From the NCBI RefSeq assembly GCF_018991925.1, contig NW_024744357.1, positions 4,413,707 to 4,477,706 of the forward strand: DNA of 64,000 nt, written 5' to 3'. This DNA is from Homarus americanus. Taxonomy: Eukaryota > Arthropoda > Malacostraca > Decapoda > Nephropidae. Shown piece after piece: positions 12,291 to 23,718 of this stretch (the stretch's first letter is position 1; each line of letters opens with the position of its first letter). The notes under the pieces were generated by a model, which saw only the letters and a program-made list of their open reading frames with translations, did not search any database and was not told the origin of the DNA. Position numbers and translations under genes: made by a program.

Positions 12291-12624
12291 AGGCTAGGGC
12301 TCATGTCTGTTTTTCTTCATCCACAAGTACGTCTTTCATCTCCTTGGGTTACCATTATGCCTTTACTTAATTATTTCTATACCTGTTCCTTTAGTCATCT
12401 CTTATAGTCTTATTATTATTTTAGTTGTCTGTTTTTCTTTAGTTTTTTTCTTATATCCTGTTTTGGGGGTGTTTTTTTTTTTGATCATGTTATTGTAAGT
12501 TATCTCAAGAGAAATATTAGTATTAAAATGGTTAAGTAACATCAATTATGATTTAGGGAGAATTGTATGTGGTAGATAATGGGTTAGTCTATTGAATTAT
12601 CTTTTACCTGTAATTATCTCAAAT
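12291..12624. other. AT-rich, no gene seen
   Basis: T-rich with poly-T at 12472-12482. Confidence 0.5.
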
Positions 12625-12855
12625 GAAAGGTGTGTTGGTGTGGATGGAGGGATGTGTTGGTGTGGATGGAGGGTGTGTGTGTGTGTGTGTGTGTGGCTGG
12701 AGGGGTGTGTGGGTGTGGATGGAGGGGTGTGTTGGTGTGGATGGAGGGGTGTGTTGGTGTGGATGGAGGGGTGTGTTGGTGTGGATGGAGGGTGTGTGTG
12801 TGTGTGTGTGTGTGGCTGGAGGGGTGTGTGGGTGTGTGTGAGAGAGAGAGAGAGA
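12625..12855. repeat. 20-bp GTGTTGGTGTGGATGGAGGG minisatellite with (GT)n and (GA)n
   Basis: A roughly 120-bp block (GGATGGAGGGTGTGTGTGTG... then GGCTGGAGGGGTGTGTGGGT) occurs twice (12665-12715 and 12785-12835), around four plain units. A (GA)n tract follows at 12839-12855. Confidence 0.92.
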
Positions 12856-12859
12856 GCTG

Positions 12860-13440
12860 GAGCCAGGTAAAGTTACGGATTGGGTTTGTCTGTGTCTGAA
12901 TGTTTCGTTGTGTTTATGAACCTCACCCAGGCAGAAATATTTACCTTTATGCCACATTATTACGAGTTTTTTTAATAACTCATGTTGCTGAAAGAGTGTG
13001 TTTTATTAACTTTCCTTGAGACATAAAATATAACGTTCTTAAAACCTTCCCAGGGTGAATGTATATATCTCTCGAGACCTGGCTGTAGACTTCAAGGTTT
13101 ATTTCTCAAGTCTTCTCACCGTCATGGATCTCAACTTTGCTTTTTTTTTTCCCTTCCTTGGTGCTTTAATCCAGACGCCTCAGTTGGCTTTACTACATTG
13201 GGCTCAAGACGATCCTCTACTTGTGAGCTGGTCTTTCTTGGGTGTCTATATCTTTATAAGAGATCCAAAGGCGATTTCTCTTCCCTCTTGTGTATTCACT
13301 TTTGCCTTCCTCGGTGCAGTCACTCAGAGTGCTTGAATGATGCACACGACGCTCTCTATCAAGCCGGCTGCATATCCGGCTCGAAACATGACCTAAGGGA
13401 CGGTCTGTGTCGGGCTGGCAATGTGGGTGGTTCAGGTATG
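12860..13440. other. No gene established
   Basis: Unique, mixed-composition DNA. Frames of 93 and 96 codons overlap at 13055-13488, and GTTCAG|GTATGG at 13436 could serve as a donor. I see no acceptor-donor pair or domain that would support an exon. Confidence 0.35.
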
Positions 13441-13444
13441 GTTT

Positions 13445-13735
13445 TTATGATAACGTACCCAGGTCATGACGGTTCCGTAACCTGTTGAAGTATGACCTGT
13501 GTAATGATGTGTCCGGGTCATGACGGTTCCGTAACCTGTTGAAGTATGACCTGTGTAATGATGTGTCTGGGTCATGACGGTTCCGTAACCTGTTGAAGTA
13601 TGACCTGTGTAATGATGTGTCCGGGTCATGACGGTTCCGTAACCTGTTGAAGTATGACCTGTGTAATGATGTGTCCGGGTCATGACAGCTCCGTAACCTG
13701 TTGAAGTGTGACCTTATATATCCGGTTCATGACAG
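13445..13735. repeat. 54-bp minisatellite
   Basis: Five copies of a unit containing GGGTCATGACGGTTCCGTAA and GTATGACCTGTGTAATGATG. Unit length is exactly 54, so the minus strand stays open. TCATGA palindromes occur in each unit. Confidence 0.93.
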
Positions 13736-14732
13736 CTACACATCTGGCTGCATCAACCGTCACTCCAGGACACAGTTAGTGCCTACGGGTGTCTGGCTTC
13801 ACTACACACTCGCCCTGGAGACAAATGCCTTCACGTCCTTAAGTCTCTTCTCACCTTGAACACAATTCGCTAATTAATATAGTGTAAATGGATCATAAAT
13901 CCTAGTAACTTTCTGATTAACTTACAAATCCTCCACTTCTCTCCCTTGGATAAATCCTTAATCCTCAGTGCCCCCTCTTAAGTAAATCCTTAATCCCCAA
14001 GTACTTTCTTCTTGAATAGGCCAATAATCTCCCACTTCTTACCACCTGAATGAACCAGTAATCCTAATTCCTTAATCCCCTAAAAACCACTGAGGATTTA
14101 TCAAGCTGGACAGAATTATAGGTCATGTTGTGTGAGATTAAGCTTAACTAGGTATAATAACGTAATGATTCACAACTGGTCATTATAACATTAATTACTC
14201 TCAGTTAGTAATCACAGTTCAGTCATAAAACATATATAATATAAAACCCTTGTTAATACTGTATCAACATAAACGCTCACAAATATTCCAATAATTTTTA
14301 ATTGTTGAAAGTAATTCTGGTTTTATTTCTCTGTGTGATGTTGGTAATACTCAACAAGCCTCATAAAATATGTCATGGAATAGTTTTTTTTTCCCTAGTG
14401 TGATGTCGGTCATTGATAATATTTAACAAGACCGATGAAATAATCAACAATAACAATAATAACATCAACAATGATATCAACACCACCACCACCACTACCA
14501 ACTGAACCCTGTACTGACATGGTGTGGGGTCAGCCGTAATGGCGAGACGGTAGGGAGACAGAGAATCATTAACCTGTCACCCTTCACCAGCGTTATCAAG
14601 ATCACCTGTCAACAAGGAGTGACAGCAAGGCGACATATTGGTTTTTGTAATAATAATTAATCATCCACACTAGTTTATCTATGAATGTAATATAAATTTA
14701 ACTTTTTTTTTACCTATCATCTCGCTAAGTGA
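13736..14732. other. No gene seen
   Basis: AT-rich unique DNA with loosely repeated AATCCTTAATC motifs (13900-14075), an (AAC/ACC)n patch (14440-14505) and a poly-T (14703-14711). Confidence 0.45.
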
Positions 14733-14756
14733 GTGTGTGAGTGAGTGAGTGAGTGA

Positions 14757-14803
<47 letters not shown>
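14733..14803. repeat. (GAGT)n-(GT)n microsatellite
   Basis: Seven GAGT copies, then about 21 GT copies. Confidence 0.94.
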
Positions 14804-14804
<1 letters not shown>

Positions 14805-14954
14805 CATCCAACAGCCGCCCAGGATAAATAAACAGGGATTAGATTCCTTCATATATTTTCATTCTCATAATAACAATTTGTGAGTTTACATTACGGGAGG
14901 AGAAGTGACCATGGTGGTAAGTCTATGAAGTGGTTATGTGTTCACCAGGGCTGT

Positions 14955-14955
<1 letters not shown>

Positions 14956-14986
<31 letters not shown>
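14956..14986. repeat. (CA)n microsatellite
   Basis: About 15 CA copies. Confidence 0.93.
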
Positions 14987-14988
<2 letters not shown>

Positions 14989-15030
14989 TGGTCGCGCCTC
15001 CTTTCTTGTAGATCACTGCCTTCTAATTTA

Positions 15031-15122
15031 GTATGTATGTATGTATGTATGTATGTATGTATGTATGTATGTATGTATGTATGTATGTATGTATGTATGT
15101 ACTGTATGTGTATGTATGTGTG
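15031..15122. repeat. (GTAT)n microsatellite
   Basis: About 18 perfect copies, then GTAC/GTGT variants. Confidence 0.95.
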
Positions 15123-15362
15123 CATGCATTATACACCACAGCTTATGAATTATACAAATACGTACTCTACCAACTGATCTGAAGAATCGCCTACTACCTA
15201 CCTGCCACCTGACCTCCTAATCAATCACAGGTGGGCGGTGGTTCCTGCAGCCTGAGTTACTTTCTTCATTAAGACGCAATTGGCGGCAACTTTGACCAGT
15301 TCCCCCGATTACCTTGGTGCTGGTCTCTCTGTCCTGACCCTACCATTAGTGATTACCTGAGC

Positions 15363-15374
15363 GCCTCCTCCTCC

Positions 15375-15409
<35 letters not shown>

Positions 15410-15475
15410 CTCCTCTTCCTCATCCTCCTCTTCCTCCTCCTCCTCCTCCTCCTCCTCTTCTTCCTCCTCCTCTTA
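15363..15475. repeat. (CCT)n/(CTT)n microsatellite
   Basis: About 37 triplets, mostly CTC with TTC interruptions. Confidence 0.95.
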
Positions 15476-15935
15476 CTTTGACCGGGGCCAAAGTTTCTGA
15501 TTATATATTTTTTCCCCTTTACCTTTTACAGTGAAAAAACTTCTATTTAACGGATTTTATAAGAGAAAGGTTAGTCCGTTAAATCGAAGTTCGTTATATA
15601 AAGGTGTCACTCAAATTATATTTGTAGTTATCAATTATGTATTGTTATCTTGTTGTTGTTTTTGTTGTTGTTCGTGAATCAGAAAAATGATGCGAGTTTT
15701 ACCCAACGAAAATTAAGAAAAAAAAATAAAATAAAAGTTTAATTTCCCCGACCTTACCTGAGAGGAACTTTTTTTCCCAATGATTAATCAGCTGGGGAGT
15801 CACTCTCTGGTCGCGCTGTTTACCTGATGACTTTCTCGGTAATGGAACACCGCTTCGTGACGCTAAAGTTGAAGTATAGAATTTTTTATATATCTTTACT
15901 TTTGGGTATATCATTAATTTTTAGGTTTGTCATAT
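15476..15935. other. AT-rich, no gene seen
   Basis: Unique sequence. Frames of 71 and 85 codons are short and unsupported. Confidence 0.45.
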
Positions 15936-16012
15936 CATCATCACCACCATCATCATCACCATCATCACCACCACCACCACCACCACCACCACCACCACCA
16001 CCACCACCACCA
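15936..16012. repeat. (CAT)n-(CAC)n microsatellite
   Basis: CATCATCACC grading into about 15 ACC triplets. Confidence 0.94.
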
Positions 16013-16204
16013 ATAGAGACGGTATACGGTTTAGATGGTATGGTAAACGGCCTGAAGCTGAAGATCCCACGATTGAGTCCATAATCTAAGATCTTCAACC
16101 TTCTATGTTAGTGAGTCGGTCAGTTCTATGGTTACAGCTCCTCATAGACTGACAAACACTCACATTGGTGGTTGATGAAAGGTTTAGTCTCTGGTTTGTT
16201 ATGA

Positions 16205-16372
16205 GAGTTTTACTACAGACAGATAGACAGAGAGCATCAAAATGAGACAGACAGACAGACAGAAAACAGGAGAGACAGACAAACAGACAGACAGCAACAA
16301 AATGAGACACAGACAAAGAGCATCAAAATGACAGACAGACACAGACAGACACAAACAGACAGACACAGCATC
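16205..16372. repeat. (AGAC)n interrupted tract
   Basis: ACAGACAGAC blocks separated by AGCATCAAAATGAG and AGCAACAAAATGAG, so a longer unit of about 55 bp underlies it. Confidence 0.88.
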
Positions 16373-16575
16373 AAATGTGGGGTGGTGACTTTTGTTCTCT
16401 TGTGTTTTTTAACTCGTTCATTTATCATTATTATTTTTTTTTTGTACCTTTTTATGGTATTATCATTCTCTTTGTGTATTATTTTTTCTACCCTTATTTT
16501 TTTGGTGCGTTTATTTCTTTTTCTCTTTCTTACTTTTTCCTTCTTTTATGATATAATTTTTCACCTTCCTTGTTT

Positions 16576-16577
16576 GT

Positions 16578-16622
<45 letters not shown>
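16576..16622. repeat. (CT)n microsatellite
   Basis: About 23 CT copies. Confidence 0.95.
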
Positions 16623-16625
<3 letters not shown>

Positions 16626-16733
16626 CTGCTGACGACTTTTTGTCTATTGTTACCTATACAAATCCTACTTAGTTAACATACACACAGAGACGTATTAGGC
16701 GGGAGACATTGTTACACACGTATTACAAGACAA

Positions 16734-16764
<31 letters not shown>

Positions 16765-16974
16765 CTCAACGCATAACCCCTTCACAAACACGGTACCAAA
16801 ATAATCTGTAGGCGATATGAAATTAGGAACTTTTTTAATAACGCATCTCATTAAAGTTGATGCCAAGAAACAATATTGTAAGGAAGAAATAGTACATCAT
16901 AAAAAAGGTAATATAAATTAAAAATATCTATTCAGTTATGAGATAAATCAGGGTTGTGTTAAATCGCCTAGTCA

Positions 16975-17176
16975 GTTAAGAGTGAGGGAAGGACTTATTG
17001 TGTTGTGTAGGAGTGAGGGAAGGACTTACTGTGTAGGAGTGAGGGAAGGACTTACTGTGTAGGAGTGAGGGAAGGACTTACTGTGTTGTGTAGGAGTGAG
17101 GGAAGGACTTACTGTGTTGTGTAGGAGTGAAGGAAGGACTTACTGTGTTGTGTAGGAGTGAGGGAAGGACTTACAC
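16975..17176. repeat. 26/31-bp minisatellite
   Basis: Seven copies of AGTGAGGGAAGGACTTACTG TGT, with an optional TGTGT giving two unit lengths. Confidence 0.92.
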
Positions 17177-17655
17177 CCTGTTAGATCTGCCTGTGTGCAT
17201 ATCTTTTTCATAGTTTTTCACATATTTCTATCAGCAATTTAAAAACCCACTCATTCTCCTCAAGGACGAACTGAAGACAAAGTGAAGAGTAAGACTGAAC
17301 ACAACCGTTACCAGCATCAACAAGAGTAAGACTGAAGGCACAACACAACTCTGATTAAAATCACTGGAAACGAAGTATAAAAAAAAAATCCAAGTTGATA
17401 TTGACTCTTGGCTCCTCTTTCACCACTCAAAATTCTCAACGTTAGTAATTGATGTCTTGAAAGTTAAACAACACTGGAGTAACGCAAACAAGTTATATAC
17501 CTGGAGGATAACAAGAGTTTGGGGAAGGGCGAGGATGATGCAGAATTTTGAGTGTGTCTAGCTTCGTGTAATTTGCATCACTACATGTAAGATCAGCCCA
17601 CTCACTGCTGGAATAAAAATGTTCTTGAAGGTTGAAAGACTATTGTTAAAAGTGG

Positions 17656-17656
<1 letters not shown>
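17177..17656. other. No gene seen
   Basis: Unique AT-rich DNA bordering the outer breakpoint of the duplicated flank. AAGAGTAAGACTGAA occurs twice (17284, 17323). Confidence 0.45.

Positions 17657-17709
<53 letters not shown>
17657..17709. repeat. (GT)n at the outer end of flank U'
   Basis: About 26 GT copies. In the intact locus the equivalent (CA)n touches the gene's TATA box, whereas here unrelated DNA follows. Confidence 0.92.
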
Positions 17710-17711
<2 letters not shown>

Positions 17712-18073
17712 TTTGTGTTAGGTAGTTTATTATTTTATCTAGGTTGTTTATACTTTCTTGTTCCATAACTTTTTGTTGATCCATTTGTCGTGTGAGTTAG
17801 TGAAGTGTATTAAGCCTTTAGTGATATATTAATTGTCAAAAAGCAAAAAAAATCCACATTTGAGATTATAAGAGAAAAAATATATAATACAGATGGTGGA
17901 GATGTAATAAAGTTTTCTCTTTAATATGAATAACAAACCTCGACTCTACGACCTGGAAATAATTAAAAAAATGCACGGGACTTTTGGATGACAGCAGCGA
18001 GTTTCTTACATTAACGGGTTGCCAAGCAGGTCCACAGTCCTTACAGATTTTGTTTTACATTAACTTTGTACTT

Positions 18074-18790
18074 CTCACAGGAACGTGCTTTCAGTTATCA
18101 GGTATCAAATTGTTGCTTGTGTTGTTATTTATATTAGCCCATATTAAATTATCTTTGTGTTTCCATAAATATTCCTTACCTTCTACCATTAAAACCTTGC
18201 CTTAAACCTTGTAGTAGTTAATGTAAGCTTATGAATTAAATGTTGTTCATCTGCACAGACACAGGTGGACGGAGCTTACTGATCTGGCTGGGTCCATACC
18301 CCTGCACCCAGGAGGTTTCTCTGCCCTACACCAACCTTACTGGAGAAGAGTTGTCTCTGCCCTCCTTCTACTTGTCTTCTTCAAGGCTTGGTTCTGGGCA
18401 GAGGGTGTCTCTGCTCCACTCTACCTTTCTCCTCTCCTCCCTCTTGGCTAGACCATGTGGCCTAAGGTTCGTGAATCCTTTCCTAGGGATTGTTAGGTGG
18501 GAGTCAATGGTGCTTATGCTGGGCTCCCATTTAGGTTGGAAGTGCATTATATTATGACTTGTGCCTTTTATTTGTAAATATATGTAAATAAGGTAGATTT
18601 ACCTCGGTGTTTCTGTTGGTCCTTTATCTTAGGATTTTAATCTTTTGCCATGACTGAGAGTTTGGGAACACCTAAAGAGTATTTCATGAAGTGTACCCGA
18701 CTTAAAGGTTGCACTAGCAATATCAATGTTTTCCAGCCCTGTGCCTTTTGAGGTAAGTATGAACATAGACACCTGGGGTTGCGATAATAC
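18074..18790. other. 0.7 kb insertion unique to the left flank copy
   Basis: The right copy reads straight through TTTGTACTGC...GCACACTGA (reverse complement), while the left copy carries about 715 extra bases between these landmarks. It contains a 105-codon frame (18240-18557) with no motif I recognise and no intact element ends that I can define. It could be a mobile insertion or a deletion in the other arm. Confidence 0.5.
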
Positions 18791-19224
18791 CATCACTGAG
18801 GCACACTGAGTGTACATGGATAAGATAAAGGCATAATTAGATGTTGACGTTATTTTCAGATGATATATTTTTGTTTTAGTTAAGTCAAGTAGTTAGTTAG
18901 TTACAGTCTTACATGTGACCGATCCATGACGATAAGTGGATTTAAAGAACAGTTCTGAGTAGTCCGAATCGTTAGAGAAATTGTCAGTTCAACCGCTTGT
19001 TTCCCTCCCACCCATCGACAAAAAATTCATTGTGTGAACCTTTGAGAATCTATACTTGGGTTCTTGAGTTTATCCCGGTACAGAAGGCCTGTGTATGTTA
19101 TGCATCAGAACATACACTGTAACACCATACTCAAATATCTTATTTATTTACTATAAAACAATTATGTGAGTATAATCTAGGGAACACCTGAAGATTAGCT
19201 CCGAGTTTATTTCACCTTAAGATT

Positions 19225-19485
19225 AACCACCCTGACACTAACCTAACCCAACTCAATCTAACTTAACATAACTTAACTTAACCTAAACTAACGCTAACTT
19301 AACCTAACCTAACCTAAAGCTAGCCTAACCTAACCTAACCTCAAGCTAAACTAACCTAACATAACTTAACCTTTCTTAACCTAACGCTTATCTACCCTAA
19401 CCTAACCTCACGCTAACCTACCCAAAGCTGATCTCAGGCTAACCTAACTAACACTAACTTAACCTAACCTAAACAACCAGCCAGT
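19225..19485 (+). repeat. Degenerate AACCT (telomere-like) block
   Basis: CTAACCTAACCTAA-type pentamers interspersed with CTAACTTAACC and CTCACGCTAACC variants, about 250 bp. It spans the outer end of flank U', and the right copy keeps only a few units (29425-29450, reverse complement). Confidence 0.85.
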
Positions 19486-19689
19486 TAGCATTAGGGTAGT
19501 TAATCGTCAAGTGAAATGAGCAGGGAGGACTCATCATCAGGTGGACCATTCTTATTCTATTCCATCAATAAACCAAAAAATACAGAGGAACACTTGGGAG
19601 AAATAAACAGGTCATTGGGGTATAATGAAACTGAAATACAAGGAAAAGGTCCATCAGCATAGTTAAGGAACTGAGAAAACCATGAAATA

Positions 19690-20465
19690 CGGAGATGTTT
19701 CGAATCCTTTGAGTACGATGTCTTAACCTCATGAGTACGATGTCTTAACCTCTTGAGTACGATGGTTTAACCTCTTGAGTACGATGTCTTAACCCCTTGA
19801 GTACGATGTCTTAACCCCTTGAGTACGATGTCTTAACCTCTTGAGTACGATGTCTTAACCCCTTGAGTACGATGTCTTAACCCCTTGAGTACGATGTCTT
19901 AACCTCTTGAGTACGATGTCTTAACCTCTTGAGTACGATGTCTTAACCTCTTGAGTACGATGTGTCTGCAACCCCTTGAGTACGTATGCCTGTCCCTTGA
20001 GTACGATGTCTTAACCTCTTTGAGTACGATAAGCTTTAAATCCCTCTTATACGACATGTCTTAACCTCTTGATTGTGACATCTTAACCTCTGAGTAATGA
20101 TGTTTTAAATCCTCTGGAGTACGATGTCTTAACCTCTTGAGTACGATGTCTTAACTCTTGAGTACGATGGCCCAACCCCTTGGCATGATGTTTTAAATCC
20201 CTCTTGAGTACGAGATGTTTTAACCTCTTGAGTACGATGTCTTAACCTCATGAGTACGATGTCTTAACCTCTTGAGTACGATGGTTTAACCTCTTGAGTA
20301 CGATGTCTTAACCCCTTGAGTACGATGTCTTAACCCCTTGAGTACGATGTCTTAACCTCTTGAGTACGATGTCTTAACCCCTTGAGTCCGATGTCTTAAC
20401 CCCTTGAGTACGATGTCTTAACCTCTTGAGTACGATGTCTTAACCTCTTGAGTACGATAACCCAG
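19690..20465. repeat. 22-bp satellite with higher-order duplication
   Basis: About 35 copies of CTTGAGTACGATGTCTTAACCT. A distinctive order of variants (CAT, GGTTT, CCC, CCC, CTT, CCC, CCC...) occurs twice, starting at 19731 and 20250, 519 bp apart, with a scrambled middle (19965-20215). Confidence 0.93.
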
Positions 20466-20839
20466 ATTACTTCAAGTACAATGACACTGTATTTTATGGA
20501 TTAATACAGAATTTGTGATTGAAAAAAACTTAGTTACTAAAACACAGAAACTACAATAAATTAACAATTCTCCAAAAACATTCCTTCACTCCTCACCTGC
20601 TAGTGTTTGTTGTACAATATCTGACGAACTTAATCCAAAAAGATACTTTGATTCATATACAAGTTGAGAGTTACGAGGTGTTCTCTGTATGTTGCTTTAT
20701 TAAGGGTCAAGACTGTTCACTCTACCTCCTATTAGTAGTGTGCTGAAGGCTTAACAGAGTGTGATAGACATTGTAGTGGTTATTAAACAGGGGTACTCAG
20801 AGGTGTGTCAAGGGTGAATGATAATATTGTGTCATTTTG

Positions 20840-21235
20840 AGTGTAGGGCTGGGTGTAGGGGTGGTGTAGAGGGGTGTAAGGGTGGTGGAGGGAAGGTGTA
20901 GAGGGTGTAAGGGTGGTGTAGGGGTGGTGTAGGGGTGGTGTAGGGGTGGTGTAGGGGTGGTGTAGGGAAGGTGTAGAGGGTGTAGGGGTGGTGTAGGGAA
21001 GGTGTAGAGAGGGTAGAGGTGGGTGTAGGAGTGGTGTAGGGAAGGTGTAGAGAGGGTAGAGGTGGGTGTAGGGGTGGTGTAGGGAAGGTGTAGAGGGGTG
21101 TAGGGGTGGTGTAGGGAAGGTGTAGAAGGTTTAGAGGGGTGTATTTGGGTGTAGAAGAAGTGTAAGGGGATGTAGGGGATATAGGATGGGTGTAAGAGAG
21201 GTGTTAGGGGGTGTAGGGGTGTTGTAGGGTATATA
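20840..21235. repeat. 11-12-bp minisatellite, left arm
   Basis: Repeats of GTGTAGGGGTG and GTGTAGGGAAG. The right arm has the reverse-complement version at 41700-41995 (CCCTACACCACC). Confidence 0.9.
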
Positions 21236-21236
21236 G

Positions 21237-21412
21237 GGTGGCCTGTGGTGTAATGGTCAGCATGCTCGTCTCACAAGCGAGCGGACCCGAGTTCGATCCC
21301 CGGGCCGGGTGAAACTATGGGCAAGTTTCTTTACGTCATCTGCCTCTGTCTACCCAACAGTAATTGGGAACCTGGATGTTAATTGATTTACAGATCGTGT
21401 TCCGGGGTAATG
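21237..21412 (+). mobile_element. tRNA-Val(CAC)-derived SINE
   Basis: Box A (TGGTGTAATGG, 21246-21256), a 5-bp anticodon stem CTCGT/GCGAG with loop CTCACAA (anticodon CAC at 21272-21274) and box B (GTTCGATCCCC, 21291-21301) give a tRNA-like head. The acceptor stem does not pair, and a non-tRNA body follows (GGGCAAGTTTCTTTACG...CCTGGATGTTAATTG). It is therefore a SINE, not a functional tRNA. It is absent from the matching place in the right-hand duplicate. Confidence 0.75.
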
Positions 21413-21617
21413 GTTAGCCAGTGTAGATGGGTGTAGGAGAGGTATAGAGGGTGTAGGTGGGTAGTGGAGAATGGGTGTGAGGGTGTAGGAAGATGTAGAG
21501 GGATGTAGTAGAAGCATAGAGTGGGTGTAGCAGAGGTGTATGGGAGGAATAAGGGAAGTGTAGGGAGGAGTAGGTGGTGAATGGAGGTGTAGGGAGGTGT
21601 GAGAGGGTACCACCACC

Positions 21618-21745
21618 ATACATAAGAACATAAGGAGTCTGCAATAGGCCGGTTGGCCTGTGCATGGCAGCTCCTGTCGAGAGTTACTACCACTCTCTAT
21701 CATCCATGAATCTATCCAGTCTCCTTTTGAAACACCATCATGGTG
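21618..21745 (-). mobile_element. LINE B 3'-terminal fragment
   Basis: About 125 bp nearly identical to 35719-35845, from the ATAAGAACATAAGGAGTCTG end through ...ATGAATCTATC and TTTTGAAAC. It is a severely 5'-truncated CR1-like insertion, present in the left duplicated flank but not in the matching place of the right flank. Confidence 0.75.
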
Positions 21746-21829
21746 TTGTCACTGCCACATTTCCTGTCACTGCTATGTTGCCATTTTGCTACTGGCATGT
21801 TGTTACTGTAATAGGGTAAAGTAAGAAGA

Positions 21830-22495
21830 ACAAGTAAAGTAAGAATTTATAGTTGTAGAATTGTAAAGTGAGGAAAGTTGGTAGCGTGGCCGGATAGTTA
21901 TTTAACCATATTATATTCTTAGGGGGAATCTTTTGAACAACACTTCAGAGTACAGCTATTTATTTGTGAACTGAATGACATGGACACATCAATAAATATA
22001 TCGACGTTACTATATAATGACTCTCGGATACAAATATGAAATGGATTCACTTCCCACCATACATAACTCACCCTAGAGATCGCTCATGTGTGACCTGAGG
22101 GAGACCCAGCGGCGGTGGGATGTCTGTAGGTGCTGTTGAAGAGAGTGGCGCTAGCTGAGTTCTGACTCTCCCTGTATGACCCACAGAAGGAGCTGTAGGC
22201 GGTGTCAGGCCGACAGATGTCGTCACTAATTTACATTAATCTGGGTGTGTCAAGACAGCTGTGTTTAATCAGGTGCATGGTGCGGGCTGGAGTGTAGTTT
22301 CTTGAGTTAACACGGTCATGTCGCCGATTTGTCTAATCAAGCACCGGTAAGAACTCTGGTTCATTGTGACCGTGACCTCTGCTGGGTCAGATCTTAATCT
22401 CACTTTAATTACGAAGGGTGGGTCACACCTGCCCATCCCGTTACTGTTATATGTGCTATTATTCTTTGGGCTGTAAGCTATGGTCTGATAAACAA
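21830..22495. other. Left-arm sequence without clear right-arm match
   Basis: Mixed-composition, non-repetitive DNA between two parts of the duplicated flank. I see no gene or element signature. It may be an insertion in the left arm or a deletion in the right. Confidence 0.4.
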
Positions 22496-22504
22496 TCGTT
22501 ACAT

Positions 22505-22795
22505 TACTCTGCCACCACTCTGTCACCATTATGTTGTCACTATGCCACCACTCTGTCACCATTATGTTGTCACTATGCCACCACTCTGTCACCATTATGT
22601 TGTCACTATGCCACCACTCTGTCACCATTATGTTGTCACCCTGCCATCACTCTGCCACCATTATGTTGTCACTATGCCACCACTGTCACCATCATGATGT
22701 CACTACACCACCACTCTGTCACCATTATGTTGTCACTATGCCACCACTCTGTCACCATCATGATGTCACTACACCACCATCTTGCCGACACTGTT
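22505..22795. repeat. 33-bp minisatellite, left arm
   Basis: About nine units of CACCACTCTGTCACCATTATGTTGTCACTATGC. The right arm has about three decayed units (40865-40965). Confidence 0.9.
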
Positions 22796-23062
22796 CCTGT
22801 GATGGTGACAAAATGTCTCCACTGAATATCCTCCTTGATAAACATTCATCTTATTGACCCCTTCATCTAATGTGAGCTTTACCGTAAAACACTTTGTTGA
22901 CCTTATTATTTCTTGAGGGAGTTGTTGTCACGGAGATACGCCACGTCACTTGATCACTGTTGTCATGGATCAAGGACTTACTCACTATCAAGAACACGTA
23001 CTAACAAGACTTACTGAACCCACAGTATGAATTAGTCCTCGTGTACAGTAACCAAAATGTGA

Positions 23063-23067
<5 letters not shown>

Positions 23068-23151
<84 letters not shown>
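23068..23151. repeat. (TA)n microsatellite
   Basis: Uninterrupted TA, about 42 copies. The right arm has only a short TATATATATT at the matching place (40578). Confidence 0.97.
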
Positions 23152-23154
<3 letters not shown>

Positions 23155-23400
23155 TTAATCATTTGCCAAAGTCTCTTTGACTGCATCCAAGTTTATGTAA
23201 ATTATAACTTGAAGGATGATGGCAGGTTCCCCTATTTTGCATATTGATGAAACTGAGTCTTTAAAACCAATGAACATTAACAACATCATTATATTCCTTA
23301 ATGAACCAAGACTTAGCCTCATAGACTCATCTGTGTGATCCTGTAAGCTTCCTCACTCTCTTGTTGAAGACCCTAGGTGTAAGGGAGTACCCACTGTTTG

Positions 23401-23402
<2 letters not shown>

Positions 23403-23436
<34 letters not shown>
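23403..23436. repeat. (TA)n microsatellite
   Basis: About 16 TA copies on the left side of the palindromic element. Confidence 0.95.
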
Positions 23437-23437
<1 letters not shown>

Positions 23438-23470
23438 CATTAGCCCAATTAAGCACGCAGACTTCTACCA

Positions 23471-23718
23471 ACAATCAACACCTCAACCCGCCAGGATTCG
23501 AACCCACGGCCCACGAGCCCATGACTGTGACCGGGGAACGCTACCTCTGGACCACCAGGATACTAAAAGCAGTCCTAGACTCTGTTATATTTCACACAAA
23601 GCCTGTTCAACGAGCTTAGGGCTGCTTTTAGTATCCTGGTGATCCAGAGGTAGCGTTCCCTGGTCACAGTCATGGGCTCGTGGGCCGTGGGTTAGAATCC
23701 TGGCGGGTTGAGGTGTTG

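Larger units (their letters stand above)
17657..19270 (-). repeat. Duplicated upstream flank U' (left copy, interrupted)
   Basis: Segments 17657-18073 and 18790-19270 match the right-hand upstream flank in reverse complement, in collinear order. The homology ends at the (GT)n tract 17657-17709. Beyond it, where the gene should begin, the sequence is unrelated. Confidence 0.8.

Noticed and set aside
13445..13735. Regular 54-bp repeats resembling a CRISPR array
   Set aside because: Units are uniform along their whole length with no variable spacers, in eukaryotic DNA without cas genes. It is an ordinary minisatellite.
18240..18557. 105-codon ORF as a gene
   Set aside because: No recognisable domain, no splice or promoter context, and it lies inside an arm-specific insertion.
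21241..21312. Functional tRNA-Val(CAC) gene
   Set aside because: The anticodon arm and boxes A and B are good, but the acceptor stem does not pair and a SINE body follows directly.
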